The position numbers and the translations under genes are program-made. A DNA stretch of 64,000 bases from Halarcobacter bivalviorum (GTDB taxonomy: Bacteria; Campylobacterota; Campylobacteria; Campylobacterales; Arcobacteraceae). The notes under the pieces were generated by a model. That model did no database searches. It had not been told where the DNA came from and saw only the letters and a list, made by a program, of their open reading frames with translations. The first letter of the stretch is position 1. Every line of letters begins with the position of its first letter. The stretch is from positions 744,001 to 808,000 of the forward strand of contig NZ_CP031217.1 of assembly GCF_003346815.1 (NCBI RefSeq), written 5' to 3'. This document shows positions 17,527 to 25,579 of the stretch, piece after piece.

Positions 17527-19326
17527 ATGAGTGAAATACAAAATAAGTTACTATCACCTAAATATGTGATAGTAGCTACCTTAGCATTGTTTACCGTTGG
17601 TTTTCATATCTATTTAATTTTTACTGGTCTTATGCCAAATTTAGTAAGTAGACCTATTCATTTAGCTTTAGTTTTACCTTGGGTTTTTTTATTAACACTT
17701 GATGAAAATATATCAAAGCTTACTAAGTATATTGGATATATCTTATTAGTTTGTGCTATGTTTTCTTCTTATTTTATAGTCACAAACTATTCCCTTTTAG
17801 AAGAACAATATGGCTCTTTAGAAGGACCTTTACAATATTTTGTAGCTATTAGTTTACTTCTTGCAGTTTTAGAAATGGCAAGGCGTGCAGTAAAATTAGC
17901 ACTACCTCTAACAGCAGCAATTGCCCTTGCTTATGGTCTTTTAGGACACTATATTCCCGGAGACTTTGGACATAATGAAGTACCTTTAGAGAGTTTTTTA
18001 GGAACACTTGTTATTTCAGAGGGTGGAATTTATGGAAGTTTAACAGGGGTTTCTGTAAATGTCGTAGCCGTATTTGTTATTTTAGGAGCTTTTGTAGGTG
18101 TGGGAGAGGGTGGAAATGCTTTTATGTCACTATCTACTAAAATTGCTGGAAGATTAAGAGGAGGAGCAGCTAAAGTATCTGTTTTAGCCTCTGCTTTTTT
18201 TGGCTCTATTTCTGGTTCTGCTTCTGCAAATGTTGCTTCAACAGGAGCTTTTACAATTCCTACAATGAAAAAACTAAAATACCCTTCAAGTTTAGCAGGA
18301 GCAACAGAAGCAGTCGCTAGTACTGGTGGACAAATTATGCCTCCACTTATGGGAGCAGGGGCTTTTATTATGGCTGAGTTATTAGGGGTTCAATACTCTG
18401 CAATTATGGCTGCAGCCATTTTCCCAGCTATTTTATTTTTCTTTACGGTTTGGATTGGTATTGATGTTTTTGCAAAAAAATATAACTTAATAGCAATGAG
18501 TGATGAAGATATTCCAAAACTAAATATTGTACTTAGACTTAGTCCTTTTTTTGCTATTCCTTTTGGGATACTTTTATATGCTCTTTTAATTATGGGAAAA
18601 ACACCTCAATTCTCAGCAGCTTTAGCAATTTTTGCTTCAGTTTTTTTACTTCTAGTAAATAGAGATTGGAAGATATCATTTAAAGAGTTTCTTTTTAAAT
18701 TTTTAGATGGCTGTATTACTGCTTCAAGACAGATTGCAACAATTGCTTCTGTTATTATTTGTGCAGGTATTATTATTGGAGTTTTAAATGTAACTGGAGT
18801 TGGTGTTAAAATAACTTCAGCAATACTATTTTTATCAAATGGGGAACTTTTTGCAGCTTTACTTCTTACTGCTATTGCTTGTTTAGTTTTAGGTATGGAA
18901 GTTCCTACAACAGCAGCATATATCATCTGTGTCTCAATTGCTGGACCTATTTTAGAAGAGTATGGTTTAAGTGCAATTCAAGCACATCTATTTATTTTTT
19001 GGTTTGCTCTTTTATCAACTATTACACCTCCTGTTTGTGGAACAGTATTTATTGCTTCTGGTATTGCACAAACAAACTGGTTGAAAGTTGCCTCAAAAGC
19101 TATGAAATTAGGAGTTGGTTTATATATCGTTCCTTTAGCTTTTATAGTAAATCCTTTTTTAATAAAACCAGATACTCACTTCTCTTTTGCTCTTTTATCT
19201 TTTGTAAAGATTGCGTTAGGACTTTGGTTATTATCTAATGCTTTGGTAAATGATAAACAAAAAACTTCTATAAGAATAATATTTGCTATTTTGGCTTTAA
19301 TAATAGTATTTATTCCTTTTCAATAA
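17527..19326 (+). CDS. TRAP transporter fused permease (DctQ-DctM type) for the TAXI system
   Basis: This 599-residue permease fuses the small four-helix and large twelve-helix TRAP subunits, the normal arrangement for TAXI-type systems. About sixteen hydrophobic segments are visible. Conserved large-subunit features include FFGSISGSASANVASTGAFTIP and the ATEAVASTGGQIMPPLMGAG region near residue 260, with a second half-repeat at STITPPVCG near 500. TRAP transporters use a sodium gradient to import the ligand handed over by the binding protein encoded just upstream. A strong hairpin follows the stop codon, closing the operon. Confidence 0.94.
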   Translation: MSEIQNKLLSPKYVIVATLALFTVGFHIYLIFTGLMPNLVSRPIHLALVLPWVFLLTLDENISKLTKYIGYILLVCAMFSSYFIVTNYSLLEEQYGSLEGPLQYFVAISLLLAVLEMARRAVKLALPLTAAIALAYGLLGHYIPGDFGHNEVPLESFLGTLVISEGGIYGSLTGVSVNVVAVFVILGAFVGVGEGGNAFMSLSTKIAGRLRGGAAKVSVLASAFFGSISGSASANVASTGAFTIPTMKKLKYPSSLAGATEAVASTGGQIMPPLMGAGAFIMAELLGVQYSAIMAAAIFPAILFFFTVWIGIDVFAKKYNLIAMSDEDIPKLNIVLRLSPFFAIPFGILLYALLIMGKTPQFSAALAIFASVFLLLVNRDWKISFKEFLFKFLDGCITASRQIATIASVIICAGIIIGVLNVTGVGVKITSAILFLSNGELFAALLLTAIACLVLGMEVPTTAAYIICVSIAGPILEEYGLSAIQAHLFIFWFALLSTITPPVCGTVFIASGIAQTNWLKVASKAMKLGVGLYIVPLAFIVNPFLIKPDTHFSFALLSFVKIALGLWLLSNALVNDKQKTSIRIIFAILALIIVFIPFQ

Positions 19327-19348
19327 GCTACTTTTTTAGTAGCTTATT
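19322..19348 (+). terminator. Terminator of the TAXI-TRAP operon
   Basis: AATAAGCTACT (19322-19332) and AGTAGCTTATT (19338-19348) form a perfect 11-bp stem around TTTTT, overlapping the permease stop codon. The downstream sequence is A/T-rich rather than a clean T-run, but the stem's own 3' side is T-rich. Confidence 0.75.
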
Positions 19349-19406
19349 TATAATAATTTAAGCATAGAATGTTATATTTCTTTCATTAAAAATATGAAGG
19401 AAATTT

Positions 19407-19889
19407 ATGTCAAATATTATAATTAGAGATGCAGTAGTTGAAGATTCTCAAACTATTTTAAATTTTATTACAGAACTTGCTATTTATGAAAAAGCTGAAC
19501 ATGAAGTAAAAACTAATGTGGAGCAAATTAAAAAAACTATTTTTGGTGAAAACTCAACTGTTAATGCTTTTATTTGTGAAGAAGATGGAGTTGCAATTGG
19601 TTTTGCAGTTTATTTTTATAACTATTCAACTTGGCTTGGAAAAAATGGTATTTATTTAGAAGATTTATATGTATCTAAAGATAAAAGAGGTGTTGGAGCT
19701 GGAAAAGCTATCTTAAAGCATCTTGTAAAAAAAGCTTATGAAGAAGGTTGTGGAAGAGTAGAATGGTCTTGTATAGATTGGAATACTCCTTCAAGAGAAT
19801 TTTATGAATCTATTGGTGCAGCATCACAAGAAGAGTGGATTGGTTATAGATTAGAAGGTGATACTTTAGCAAATTTTGCTAATAGTTAA
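19407..19889 (+). CDS. GNAT acetyltransferase of the diamine acetyltransferase type
   Basis: This 160-residue protein is a GNAT-fold N-acetyltransferase close to spermidine/spermine (diamine) acetyltransferases. The hallmark blocks are YFYNYSTWLGKNGIYLEDLYV, the acetyl-CoA-binding KRGVGAGKAIL loop near residue 95, and CGRVEWSCIDWNTPSREFY. These enzymes acetylate polyamines or related amines in the cytoplasm; the exact substrate here is inferred. AAGGAA precedes ATG. A TPR-like gene starts 11 bases after the stop codon and may be co-transcribed. Confidence 0.9.
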   Translation: MSNIIIRDAVVEDSQTILNFITELAIYEKAEHEVKTNVEQIKKTIFGENSTVNAFICEEDGVAIGFAVYFYNYSTWLGKNGIYLEDLYVSKDKRGVGAGKAILKHLVKKAYEEGCGRVEWSCIDWNTPSREFYESIGAASQEEWIGYRLEGDTLANFANS

Positions 19890-19900
19890 AAGAAGTAAAG

Positions 19901-20731
19901 ATGGAAGAGTTAGATCTTTTTTATTCACAAATGAGTGAAGCTTCAACTTTAACAAAAGAGAAAAAGTTTGAAGAAGCATTAAATCTTTATGCAAAAATTT
20001 TTGAAGAGTATTTGGATACAAAAGAAGAGAGAATTAAAGAGTATCTTCCTTATACTTTATATAACAAAGCATTAATCTATGCAAACAAAAAAGAGTATAA
20101 AAAAGAGTTAGAGCTTTATAATGAACTTCTTTCAAAATTTATCTCAAATATCTCTTCTGATAGTGAGCTTATTTTTTCAAAAGCTTATATGAATAAAGCG
20201 GTTTGTATTCAAGAATTAAAAGGGGAAAGAGACTCTTTAGAAGTTTATAAAGAGTTTCTTCAAAACTTCAAAGAGACAAAAAATAAAAAGATATTAGAAG
20301 ATATTGTTCAAGCAAAATATAATCTAGCTTTTTTATTAGGAAAAGAAGAAAAAGATAAAGAGTCAATTGAAGCTTATGAAGATTTAATTGCTACTTTTAA
20401 AAACTTTGAAGAGGAATATTTTTTAGAGTTTGTAGCAAAAGCTTTAGTAAATAAAGCAAATAAACACAAAGAGCTTTATGAGTTTGATAAAGCTATTGAA
20501 CTTTTTGATGAGGTAATTAAAAGCTATCAACAATTTGTAAGACAAGTTGCAATTTCTTATCATAATAAAGCAGCTATCTTAGCAGAACTTCAAGAAGAAG
20601 AGAAGTTGAAAACTATTTGTGATGAGATTATTGAGAAGTTTTCAAATGTTCATGATGAATTCATCATGAACATTGTATCTTCAGCAGAAGTTCTAAAAGA
20701 TAAGGACAAATTTAACAAAAACTGTTTTTAA
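19901..20731 (+). CDS. TPR-like helical repeat protein
   Basis: This 276-residue cytoplasmic protein is built of helical hairpins resembling tetratricopeptide repeats, for example EKKFEEALNLYAKIFEEY, KKEYKKELELYNELLSKF and LYEFDKAIELFDEVIKSY. No signal peptide or membrane segment is visible, and lysine plus glutamate content is high. Such repeats bind other proteins. It probably shares a transcript with the acetyltransferase gene ending 11 bases upstream. The stop codon overlaps the stop codon of the convergent YitT-family gene by four bases. Confidence 0.8.
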   Translation: MEELDLFYSQMSEASTLTKEKKFEEALNLYAKIFEEYLDTKEERIKEYLPYTLYNKALIYANKKEYKKELELYNELLSKFISNISSDSELIFSKAYMNKAVCIQELKGERDSLEVYKEFLQNFKETKNKKILEDIVQAKYNLAFLLGKEEKDKESIEAYEDLIATFKNFEEEYFLEFVAKALVNKANKHKELYEFDKAIELFDEVIKSYQQFVRQVAISYHNKAAILAELQEEEKLKTICDEIIEKFSNVHDEFIMNIVSSAEVLKDKDKFNKNCF

Positions 20732-21576
20732 TGACCTCGTCCTAACATCTCAGATGCTTCCATTACAATCATGAAAGCATCTTTGTCTGTTTGTTCAATA
20801 ATCTCTCTTAACTCTCCCAGTTTTTTCACATCAATAACCATAAAAATAAGAGTTTTATCATCTTGTTTATTTAGAGCATCTCCTTGAATAAGTGTACCCT
20901 CATGTCCAAGTCTTTTAGTGATCTGCGCTCCTAACTCTTGTGGTTTTGAAGTTGTAATATGAATAACCTTTGTAGTTAAAGTACCAGTTAATACAATATC
21001 AATAGCCTTTGCAGTTGCGTAAATACTCATAATACTTAAAACAGCTTTTTCAAAATCTTTAAATACATAAATAGAGCTTACTACAATAATAATATCACTA
21101 ATAAGAATTACTTGAGCAGGTTTAATATGAGAATTTGAAGCTATGATTTTTGCAATAATAGTTGAACCACCTGCACTAGAGTTTCCTTTGATTATAAAAC
21201 CTACACCAAAACCAATAATTACTCCACCAAAGATAGCAGCAACAAGAATATTTGAAATAAGTAAATCAAAGTTTAGTGTATATGAAAACAAATCAATAAA
21301 TATAGAGATTAGTGCTACAGTGATAACTGTTTTTAGGGCAAATAACTTTCCAAAATATTTCATTCCCCAAATTAAAAGAGGTATATTTATTGCAATAACC
21401 ATTGTTCCCACAGAAAAATCACTTAGCTTATGTAATAAAATTGCAGCTCCTGGTGTTCCACCCGTAGTAAAGTTGTGAGGAATAAAAAATAGTACAACAG
21501 AAATAGAGATACAAATAGTACCAAGAAGGATATAAAAAATATTTTTCAATTCATTTTTATTAAAAATTGTTGACAT
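20728..21576 (-). CDS. YitT family membrane protein (DUF2179)
   Basis: This 282-residue protein has the YitT-family arrangement. Five or six membrane helices fill the first 190 residues, with the FTTGGTPGAAILLHKLS and NSSAGGSTIIAKIIA motifs. A soluble C-terminal DUF2179 domain (about 200-280) follows. Function is not established; a transport role is assumed for the family. AAAGGA precedes ATG at 21576. It is the only gene on the minus strand here and converges on the TPR gene with a four-base overlap. Confidence 0.9.
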   Translation of the reverse strand: MSTIFNKNELKNIFYILLGTICISISVVLFFIPHNFTTGGTPGAAILLHKLSDFSVGTMVIAINIPLLIWGMKYFGKLFALKTVITVALISIFIDLFSYTLNFDLLISNILVAAIFGGVIIGFGVGFIIKGNSSAGGSTIIAKIIASNSHIKPAQVILISDIIIVVSSIYVFKDFEKAVLSIMSIYATAKAIDIVLTGTLTTKVIHITTSKPQELGAQITKRLGHEGTLIQGDALNKQDDKTLIFMVIDVKKLGELREIIEQTDKDAFMIVMEASEMLGRGH

Positions 21577-21692
21577 ATGTTCCTTTCTTATTTTTTTGGA
21601 TTATATCAAATTAATTAAAAGAATTCATAAGGTATTGAAAAAGAGGGCTATTTATGATAAAGTAGTAATAATTAAATAACTAGGTTTTATAT

Positions 21693-22256
21693 ATGGGAAT
21701 TTTTCAAAAAATCATTAGAGCAATCGCTCATGCCTCAATGCCAATTTATAAGTTTGAAAACAATGCAATAGCCTTTAAAACGGATACAGAAGAGTATTTT
21801 GAATATGAGCTAAAAGATTATGATATGAAAACTAGACATGATCCTTTTGTAGTTGATGCTTATACAATAAATAATGATGAAATATTTTTAGAATATGTAA
21901 AAACTGATACAAATACAGCTTGGAATGGACAAGCTTTAAGTATGTATGAAGACTTCTTTAAAGAGAAGTTACAAATAAAAGAGTTTGAAACTTTAGAAAA
22001 AGAAGAGGTTTCAAATTATACTTTTAAAGTAAAAAAAGTTGATGATGTTTTTATTCTTCATATAATTTATATTTGGGCTGTAAATACTGATGTATTTATA
22101 ATTGATATGAAAGGTGATTTATATAAAAAACTGCTTGCTGAATTTGAACTAGATTATAAATATAGATTTGAAGAGGAAGAGAAAGGTCATGTTAATTTTA
22201 ATATCTCTTTAGTAAAAGAGAATTGTTTAAAAGGATTTTTCAATGCGAGTAATTAA
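21693..22256 (+). CDS. Uncharacterised cytoplasmic protein, paralogue of the next gene
   Basis: This 187-residue protein has no signal peptide. Its central and C-terminal parts align with the lipoprotein encoded next. Both share DxYTI, IFLEY, a W-x-G motif, a YxFK strand, TxxFxxDxxGxxYxKxL and a terminal SLVxxNxxxxFF-like pattern. I do not recognise a wider family. The two genes overlap by 14 bases, implying translational coupling. One member is cytoplasmic and the other membrane-anchored outside the cytoplasm, suggesting duplication followed by relocation. Confidence 0.75.
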   Translation: MGIFQKIIRAIAHASMPIYKFENNAIAFKTDTEEYFEYELKDYDMKTRHDPFVVDAYTINNDEIFLEYVKTDTNTAWNGQALSMYEDFFKEKLQIKEFETLEKEEVSNYTFKVKKVDDVFILHIIYIWAVNTDVFIIDMKGDLYKKLLAEFELDYKYRFEEEEKGHVNFNISLVKENCLKGFFNASN

Positions 22257-22854
22257 ACATTTATTTCTTTTATTGTTAACAACAATATTTTTTTATGGTT
22301 GTTATAGTATAACTTCTTATTCAAATAGTACACAAAAGCTAACTTTTGTAAAGGATAAAAGTCCTTTTATCTCAATAGAGTTTTCTACTCCAAGACAAAA
22401 CTACTACTCTTTTTCCTCTTGTGTTGATGATTCATATACTATTCAAGATATAAATAAAGAGTATGGAAAAATATTTTTAGAATATATTGATTTAAATAGT
22501 GCTTGTAAATGGTCAGGACTTCCAGATAGTTTTTTTGAGACAAGTGTAAATTTTGACTTGAAGTTAAAAGCTTTTGAAGTTGTAGAAAAAATTAATAGTG
22601 GAGCATACAGTTTTAAAACTTATAAAATCAATGATGAGAGTTATTTAAGTGCAGTTTATTACTCTACTACAAATACAAATATTTTCTTATTAGATTATGA
22701 TGGGAAGTTTTATACTAAAATGCTAAAAAAAATAGACCCAAGTTATGAAAATAAATATTTAAATAAAAAAAGATTTGAAGGTGACTATACAAGTAGCTTA
22801 GTTAGAAAAAATATTATTGAGAGCTATTTTAGATATGAGAAGCTAGAGCTTTAA
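22243..22854 (+). CDS. Putative lipoprotein, paralogue of the preceding gene
   Basis: This 203-residue protein starts with a lipoprotein-type signal (hydrophobic residues 6-17, then FFYGC with Cys20 as the likely lipidated residue). The YG before the cysteine is acceptable but not a textbook lipobox. The mature part aligns along its length with the cytoplasmic protein encoded immediately upstream. The ATG lies inside the upstream gene. No domain is recognised. A hairpin follows the stop codon. Confidence 0.75.
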   Translation: MRVIKHLFLLLLTTIFFYGCYSITSYSNSTQKLTFVKDKSPFISIEFSTPRQNYYSFSSCVDDSYTIQDINKEYGKIFLEYIDLNSACKWSGLPDSFFETSVNFDLKLKAFEVVEKINSGAYSFKTYKINDESYLSAVYYSTTNTNIFLLDYDGKFYTKMLKKIDPSYENKYLNKKRFEGDYTSSLVRKNIIESYFRYEKLEL

Positions 22855-22872
22855 GTTCTTTAAGAACTTAAA
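22850..22872. terminator. Bidirectional terminator
   Basis: TTTAAGTTC (22850-22858) and GAACTTAAA (22864-22872) form a 9-bp perfect stem around TTTAA, directly between two convergent stop codons. T-rich flanks are short. Confidence 0.55.
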
Positions 22873-22876
22873 ACTT

Positions 22877-23686
22877 TTAGTTTCCAAATACTTTTTTTAG
22901 TAAAGAAGTAGTTTGTTCTACAGGATTTTCTCTGATTGAAGCCTCTTTTTGTGCAATCATTTTAAAAAGACCATCAATGGCTTTATTTGTTACATAATCT
23001 TCAAGATTTTCATCACTTGCACTTGGAATATATTTATCTGCACCAAAACTTTTTGCAAAATTCATAACTGAACTATTATCCACATAAGCTTTTCCATACT
23101 CTTTATAATATGAGTTAAAACTATTATAATAAGTAGAAACACTATTTTGCTCCATTGTTTTTATAACAATTGGTTTAATCATCTTTTTTAAAGCATCATT
23201 TGTATTTTCTTGAAAATAGTTTGTTGCTGAGTGTTCATCTCCTGCAAGGATTTTTTTAGCATCTTCTAAACTCATTTTTTCAATGGTATTCATAAAAATC
23301 TCAGCAGTTTTTGGAGCTGCATTTGTTGCTGCCCTATTCATAGAGTTTATTAAATCATCAGCGATTTTATCTCCTCCTGATTTTCTAATAATTGCCTCAA
23401 CTTTTTGTAAATTTTCAGGTAAAGGAATTTTAACAAGTGAGTTATTTAAATATCCATTTTCAGCCCCTAAATTTTTAACAGCATAATCAACCCCAACCTT
23501 TAGAGCCTCTTTTAGACCTTGAGATACTGTATCTTGTGATAAAGAGCTTGTTGTAACAGTTTGTTCTTTCTTTGTGCTATCTTTTGTAAGTGTATCAACT
23601 ACATCTTTTGTCAATGCATTAAAATCAAAGGCAAAAGATAAAGAAGAGCATAAAACTAAAGATGAGATAATTGCTTTTTTATTCAT
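22877..23686 (-). CDS. DUF4197 family exported protein
   Basis: This 269-residue protein has a signal peptide (about 1-19, ending SFAF) and then a mature domain of the DUF4197 family. The matching stretches are LKEALKVGVDYAVKNLG, NGYLNNSLVKIPLPENL and MSLEDAKKILAGDEHSATNYF. The family is common in Proteobacteria and Campylobacterota and its role is unknown. It is transcribed alone on the minus strand, with AGGAAA before the ATG. It converges on the lipoprotein gene across a shared hairpin. Confidence 0.9.
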   Translation of the reverse strand: MNKKAIISSLVLCSSLSFAFDFNALTKDVVDTLTKDSTKKEQTVTTSSLSQDTVSQGLKEALKVGVDYAVKNLGAENGYLNNSLVKIPLPENLQKVEAIIRKSGGDKIADDLINSMNRAATNAAPKTAEIFMNTIEKMSLEDAKKILAGDEHSATNYFQENTNDALKKMIKPIVIKTMEQNSVSTYYNSFNSYYKEYGKAYVDNSSVMNFAKSFGADKYIPSASDENLEDYVTNKAIDGLFKMIAQKEASIRENPVEQTTSLLKKVFGN

Positions 23687-23753
23687 AATAATTTCCTATT
23701 AAGTTTTTAATATTATATGTTAAAATATCGCAAATTTATATTAGTAGGATAAA

Positions 23754-24188
23754 ATGGTAGAAGAAATTTCACAATTTTTTTATAGCTTTAAAACAAAAGT
23801 TGTAGATTCAAACTCAATACAAAACGAGTATTCAAATGCAATTTTTGATTTTGCAGAAGAGTTAAAAAAGAAGAAATTAGATGAAGAGTTTAGAGAAAAC
23901 TTCTTAGTGATTTTAGGATATACCCTAAGATTAGAAGATTTATCTCAAAGACTATTTTTTACTTTTCAAGAAGCAATTTATGCAATAGATTTAGATTTCC
24001 AAATGAGAAATGAAGACTCAAAGAAGTTAAATTCTATCGTTTATATTTTAGTTTTAGAAGTGATTTTAAAAGAGATTCAAACAAAAGAGATTGATGAAGT
24101 TTTAAAACAAGAGGCTTTAGAAGCTTATAAAAAATTAGAAGAACAAAAAGCAAAAGAGAATAAAAAATACCATATGTATCAATATTAG
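23754..24188 (+). CDS. Uncharacterised helical cytoplasmic protein
   Basis: This 144-residue protein is mostly helical and highly charged, with no signal peptide or membrane helix. Long amphipathic stretches (about 25-45 and 95-140) suggest a helical bundle or coiled coil. TAGGA lies six bases before ATG. I do not recognise the family. It is divergent from the DUF4197 gene, 67 bases away, and its last four bases overlap the end of the convergent HPP gene. Confidence 0.65.
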   Translation: MVEEISQFFYSFKTKVVDSNSIQNEYSNAIFDFAEELKKKKLDEEFRENFLVILGYTLRLEDLSQRLFFTFQEAIYAIDLDFQMRNEDSKKLNSIVYILVLEVILKEIQTKEIDEVLKQEALEAYKKLEEQKAKENKKYHMYQY

Positions 24189-24727
24189 GTATCTTTATTT
24201 TTTGAGTTGGGATAATATCTCTTTTTAGGGATATTGTTTATAAGTAAAGCAATAAGAAGCATAATAAGTGCTCCTGTTGTTACAGGAATTAATACATATA
24301 AAAAACCTAAGTTATGTATTTGTTCACTTCCTATTACTGCAATTAAAGCAGTTGCTCCACCAGGTGGGTGTAAAGTTAAAGTTAATTGCATCACTAAAAT
24401 AGAACTAGCTACTGCAAGAGCAGAACACAACCATAAATAATCACCAAAAAGTTTAAAACTAGAAACTCCAATAATTGCACTTAAAATATGTCCCCCTACA
24501 AGATTTCTAGGTTGAGCTAAGGGAGAGTGAATTGCACCATAAATTAAAACAGCACTAGCACCAAATGAGCCAATAACTAAAGATAAGTCAGTATCATTTA
24601 AAAAGCTAAAATGGATAAAAGCTATAGCAATTATTCCTAAGAAAGAGCCAATCCAAGACCAAATTAGATTTTCAAACTCTATTTTTTCAGTATTTATTTT
24701 TTTAAATTTTTTAAAAAACTTTTTCAT
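24185..24727 (-). CDS. HPP family membrane protein
   Basis: This 180-residue protein has four or five membrane helices and the signature TLHPPGGATAL that names the HPP family, plus the SFGASAVLIYG and SPLAQPRNLVGGH blocks. Characterised HPP proteins in cyanobacteria and plants transport nitrite, so a small-anion transport role is possible here, by inference. The upstream hairpin at 24730-24768 contains its probable ribosome binding site. The gene lies 69 bases behind the LOG-family gene on the same strand. Confidence 0.88.
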   Translation of the reverse strand: MKKFFKKFKKINTEKIEFENLIWSWIGSFLGIIAIAFIHFSFLNDTDLSLVIGSFGASAVLIYGAIHSPLAQPRNLVGGHILSAIIGVSSFKLFGDYLWLCSALAVASSILVMQLTLTLHPPGGATALIAVIGSEQIHNLGFLYVLIPVTTGALIMLLIALLINNIPKKRYYPNSKNKDT

Positions 24728-24729
24728 AG

Positions 24730-24768
24730 ATTATAGTTACCTTCAAAAAAATGAAGTATAACTATAAT
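24730..24768 (-). promoter_or_regulatory. Hairpin in the HPP gene leader
   Basis: ATTATAGTTA (24730-24739) and TAACTATAAT (24759-24768) are perfect 10-bp arms, and CTTC (24741-24744) with GAAG (24753-24756) extends the stem. On the minus strand the stem contains GAAGG, the only Shine-Dalgarno-like sequence before the HPP start codon at 24727, so folding could limit translation. No T-run follows, so it is not a clear terminator. Confidence 0.4.
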
Positions 24769-24796
24769 GTTTGTTTTATTCTATGACTTGAATCAA

Positions 24797-25420
24797 TTAA
24801 CAGATATTTAAAATTTCCTCTTTTATAACTTCTATATCATCTATTACTTTGATAATATCTAAATCACCTGGATCTATCATTTTTTCATTAACTAAAGTAT
24901 TTTCAATAAATTTCATTAAATCCTGCCAAAATTCACTTCCAACAAGGTAAACTCTAAATCCATCTCTCATTTTTCCTGTTTGAGTTAAAGTTACAACTTC
25001 AAAAAGTTCATCTAAAGTTCCATATCCTCCAGGGAAAATAACACAAGCTTTAGAATATTTTACAAGCATATATTTTCTTGAAAAAAAGTAATTAAATGTA
25101 AGTTGTTTTGTAGTGTATGGATTTACAGATTGCTCAAAAGGCAAGTCAATACTTAATCCTACAGACTCTCCTACAGGAGCTTTAAATGCACCTCTGTTTG
25201 CAGCTTGCATTATTCCATCTCCACCACCAGTGATGATATTAATTCCTTCTTTAGCTAATAAATAAGCTAACTTTTGTGCTTTCATTGCATAAAGGTTTGT
25301 TTGTTTTGTTCTTGCGCTTCCAAATATAGTAACATTGTTTTTTAAATTCTTTAAAAGTTCTCTACCATTTGTGAAGTCATCATTTATTCTAGTACTATAA
25401 ATTACATTATTTTTTTCCAT
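24797..25420 (-). CDS. LOG family protein (TIGR00730 type Rossmann fold)
   Basis: This 207-residue protein belongs to the LOG (lysine-decarboxylase-like) family. Its motifs GGGDGIMQAANRGA near residue 67 and PGGYGTLDE near residue 130 form the nucleotide-monophosphate site. Characterised members are phosphoribohydrolases that cleave AMP-type nucleotides or cytokinin ribotides. The role in this organism is unknown, probably nucleotide salvage. AAAAGGAG precedes the ATG at 25420. Confidence 0.9.
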   Translation of the reverse strand: MEKNNVIYSTRINDDFTNGRELLKNLKNNVTIFGSARTKQTNLYAMKAQKLAYLLAKEGINIITGGGDGIMQAANRGAFKAPVGESVGLSIDLPFEQSVNPYTTKQLTFNYFFSRKYMLVKYSKACVIFPGGYGTLDELFEVVTLTQTGKMRDGFRVYLVGSEFWQDLMKFIENTLVNEKMIDPGDLDIIKVIDDIEVIKEEILNIC

Positions 25421-25522
25421 GATTAACTCCTTTTATAAAAGCTAGATTATATTTATATTTTCATTATAAAGCTTGTAATCTTTTAAAAAAGTAGTAACTT
25501 TTATTTAATTTTCTAATTAATA

Positions 25523-25554
25523 CTCACTTTTATCTCACTAATTTTTGCTAAAAT
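25523..25554 (+). promoter_or_regulatory. Promoter with two 11-bp-spaced CTCACT half-sites, kinase operon
   Basis: CTCACT occurs at 25523-25528 and 25534-25539, one helical turn apart, followed after nine bases by TAAAAT (25549-25554) as part of an extended -10, TGCTAAAAT. The same geometry is found before dctP at 27800-27831. OmpR-type regulators bind such tandem repeats, so the regulator encoded at 27117 is the likely binder. Confidence 0.7.
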
Positions 25555-25579
25555 GTCTTTTTTTTATCAGGAGAGCGTG

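Noticed and set aside
18606-19238. Open frames of 106 codons (minus strand) and 119 codons (plus strand, other frame) inside the TRAP permease gene.
   Set aside because: They lie wholly inside a well-supported gene, lack ribosome binding sites and have low-complexity hydrophobic or aromatic composition typical of shadow frames.
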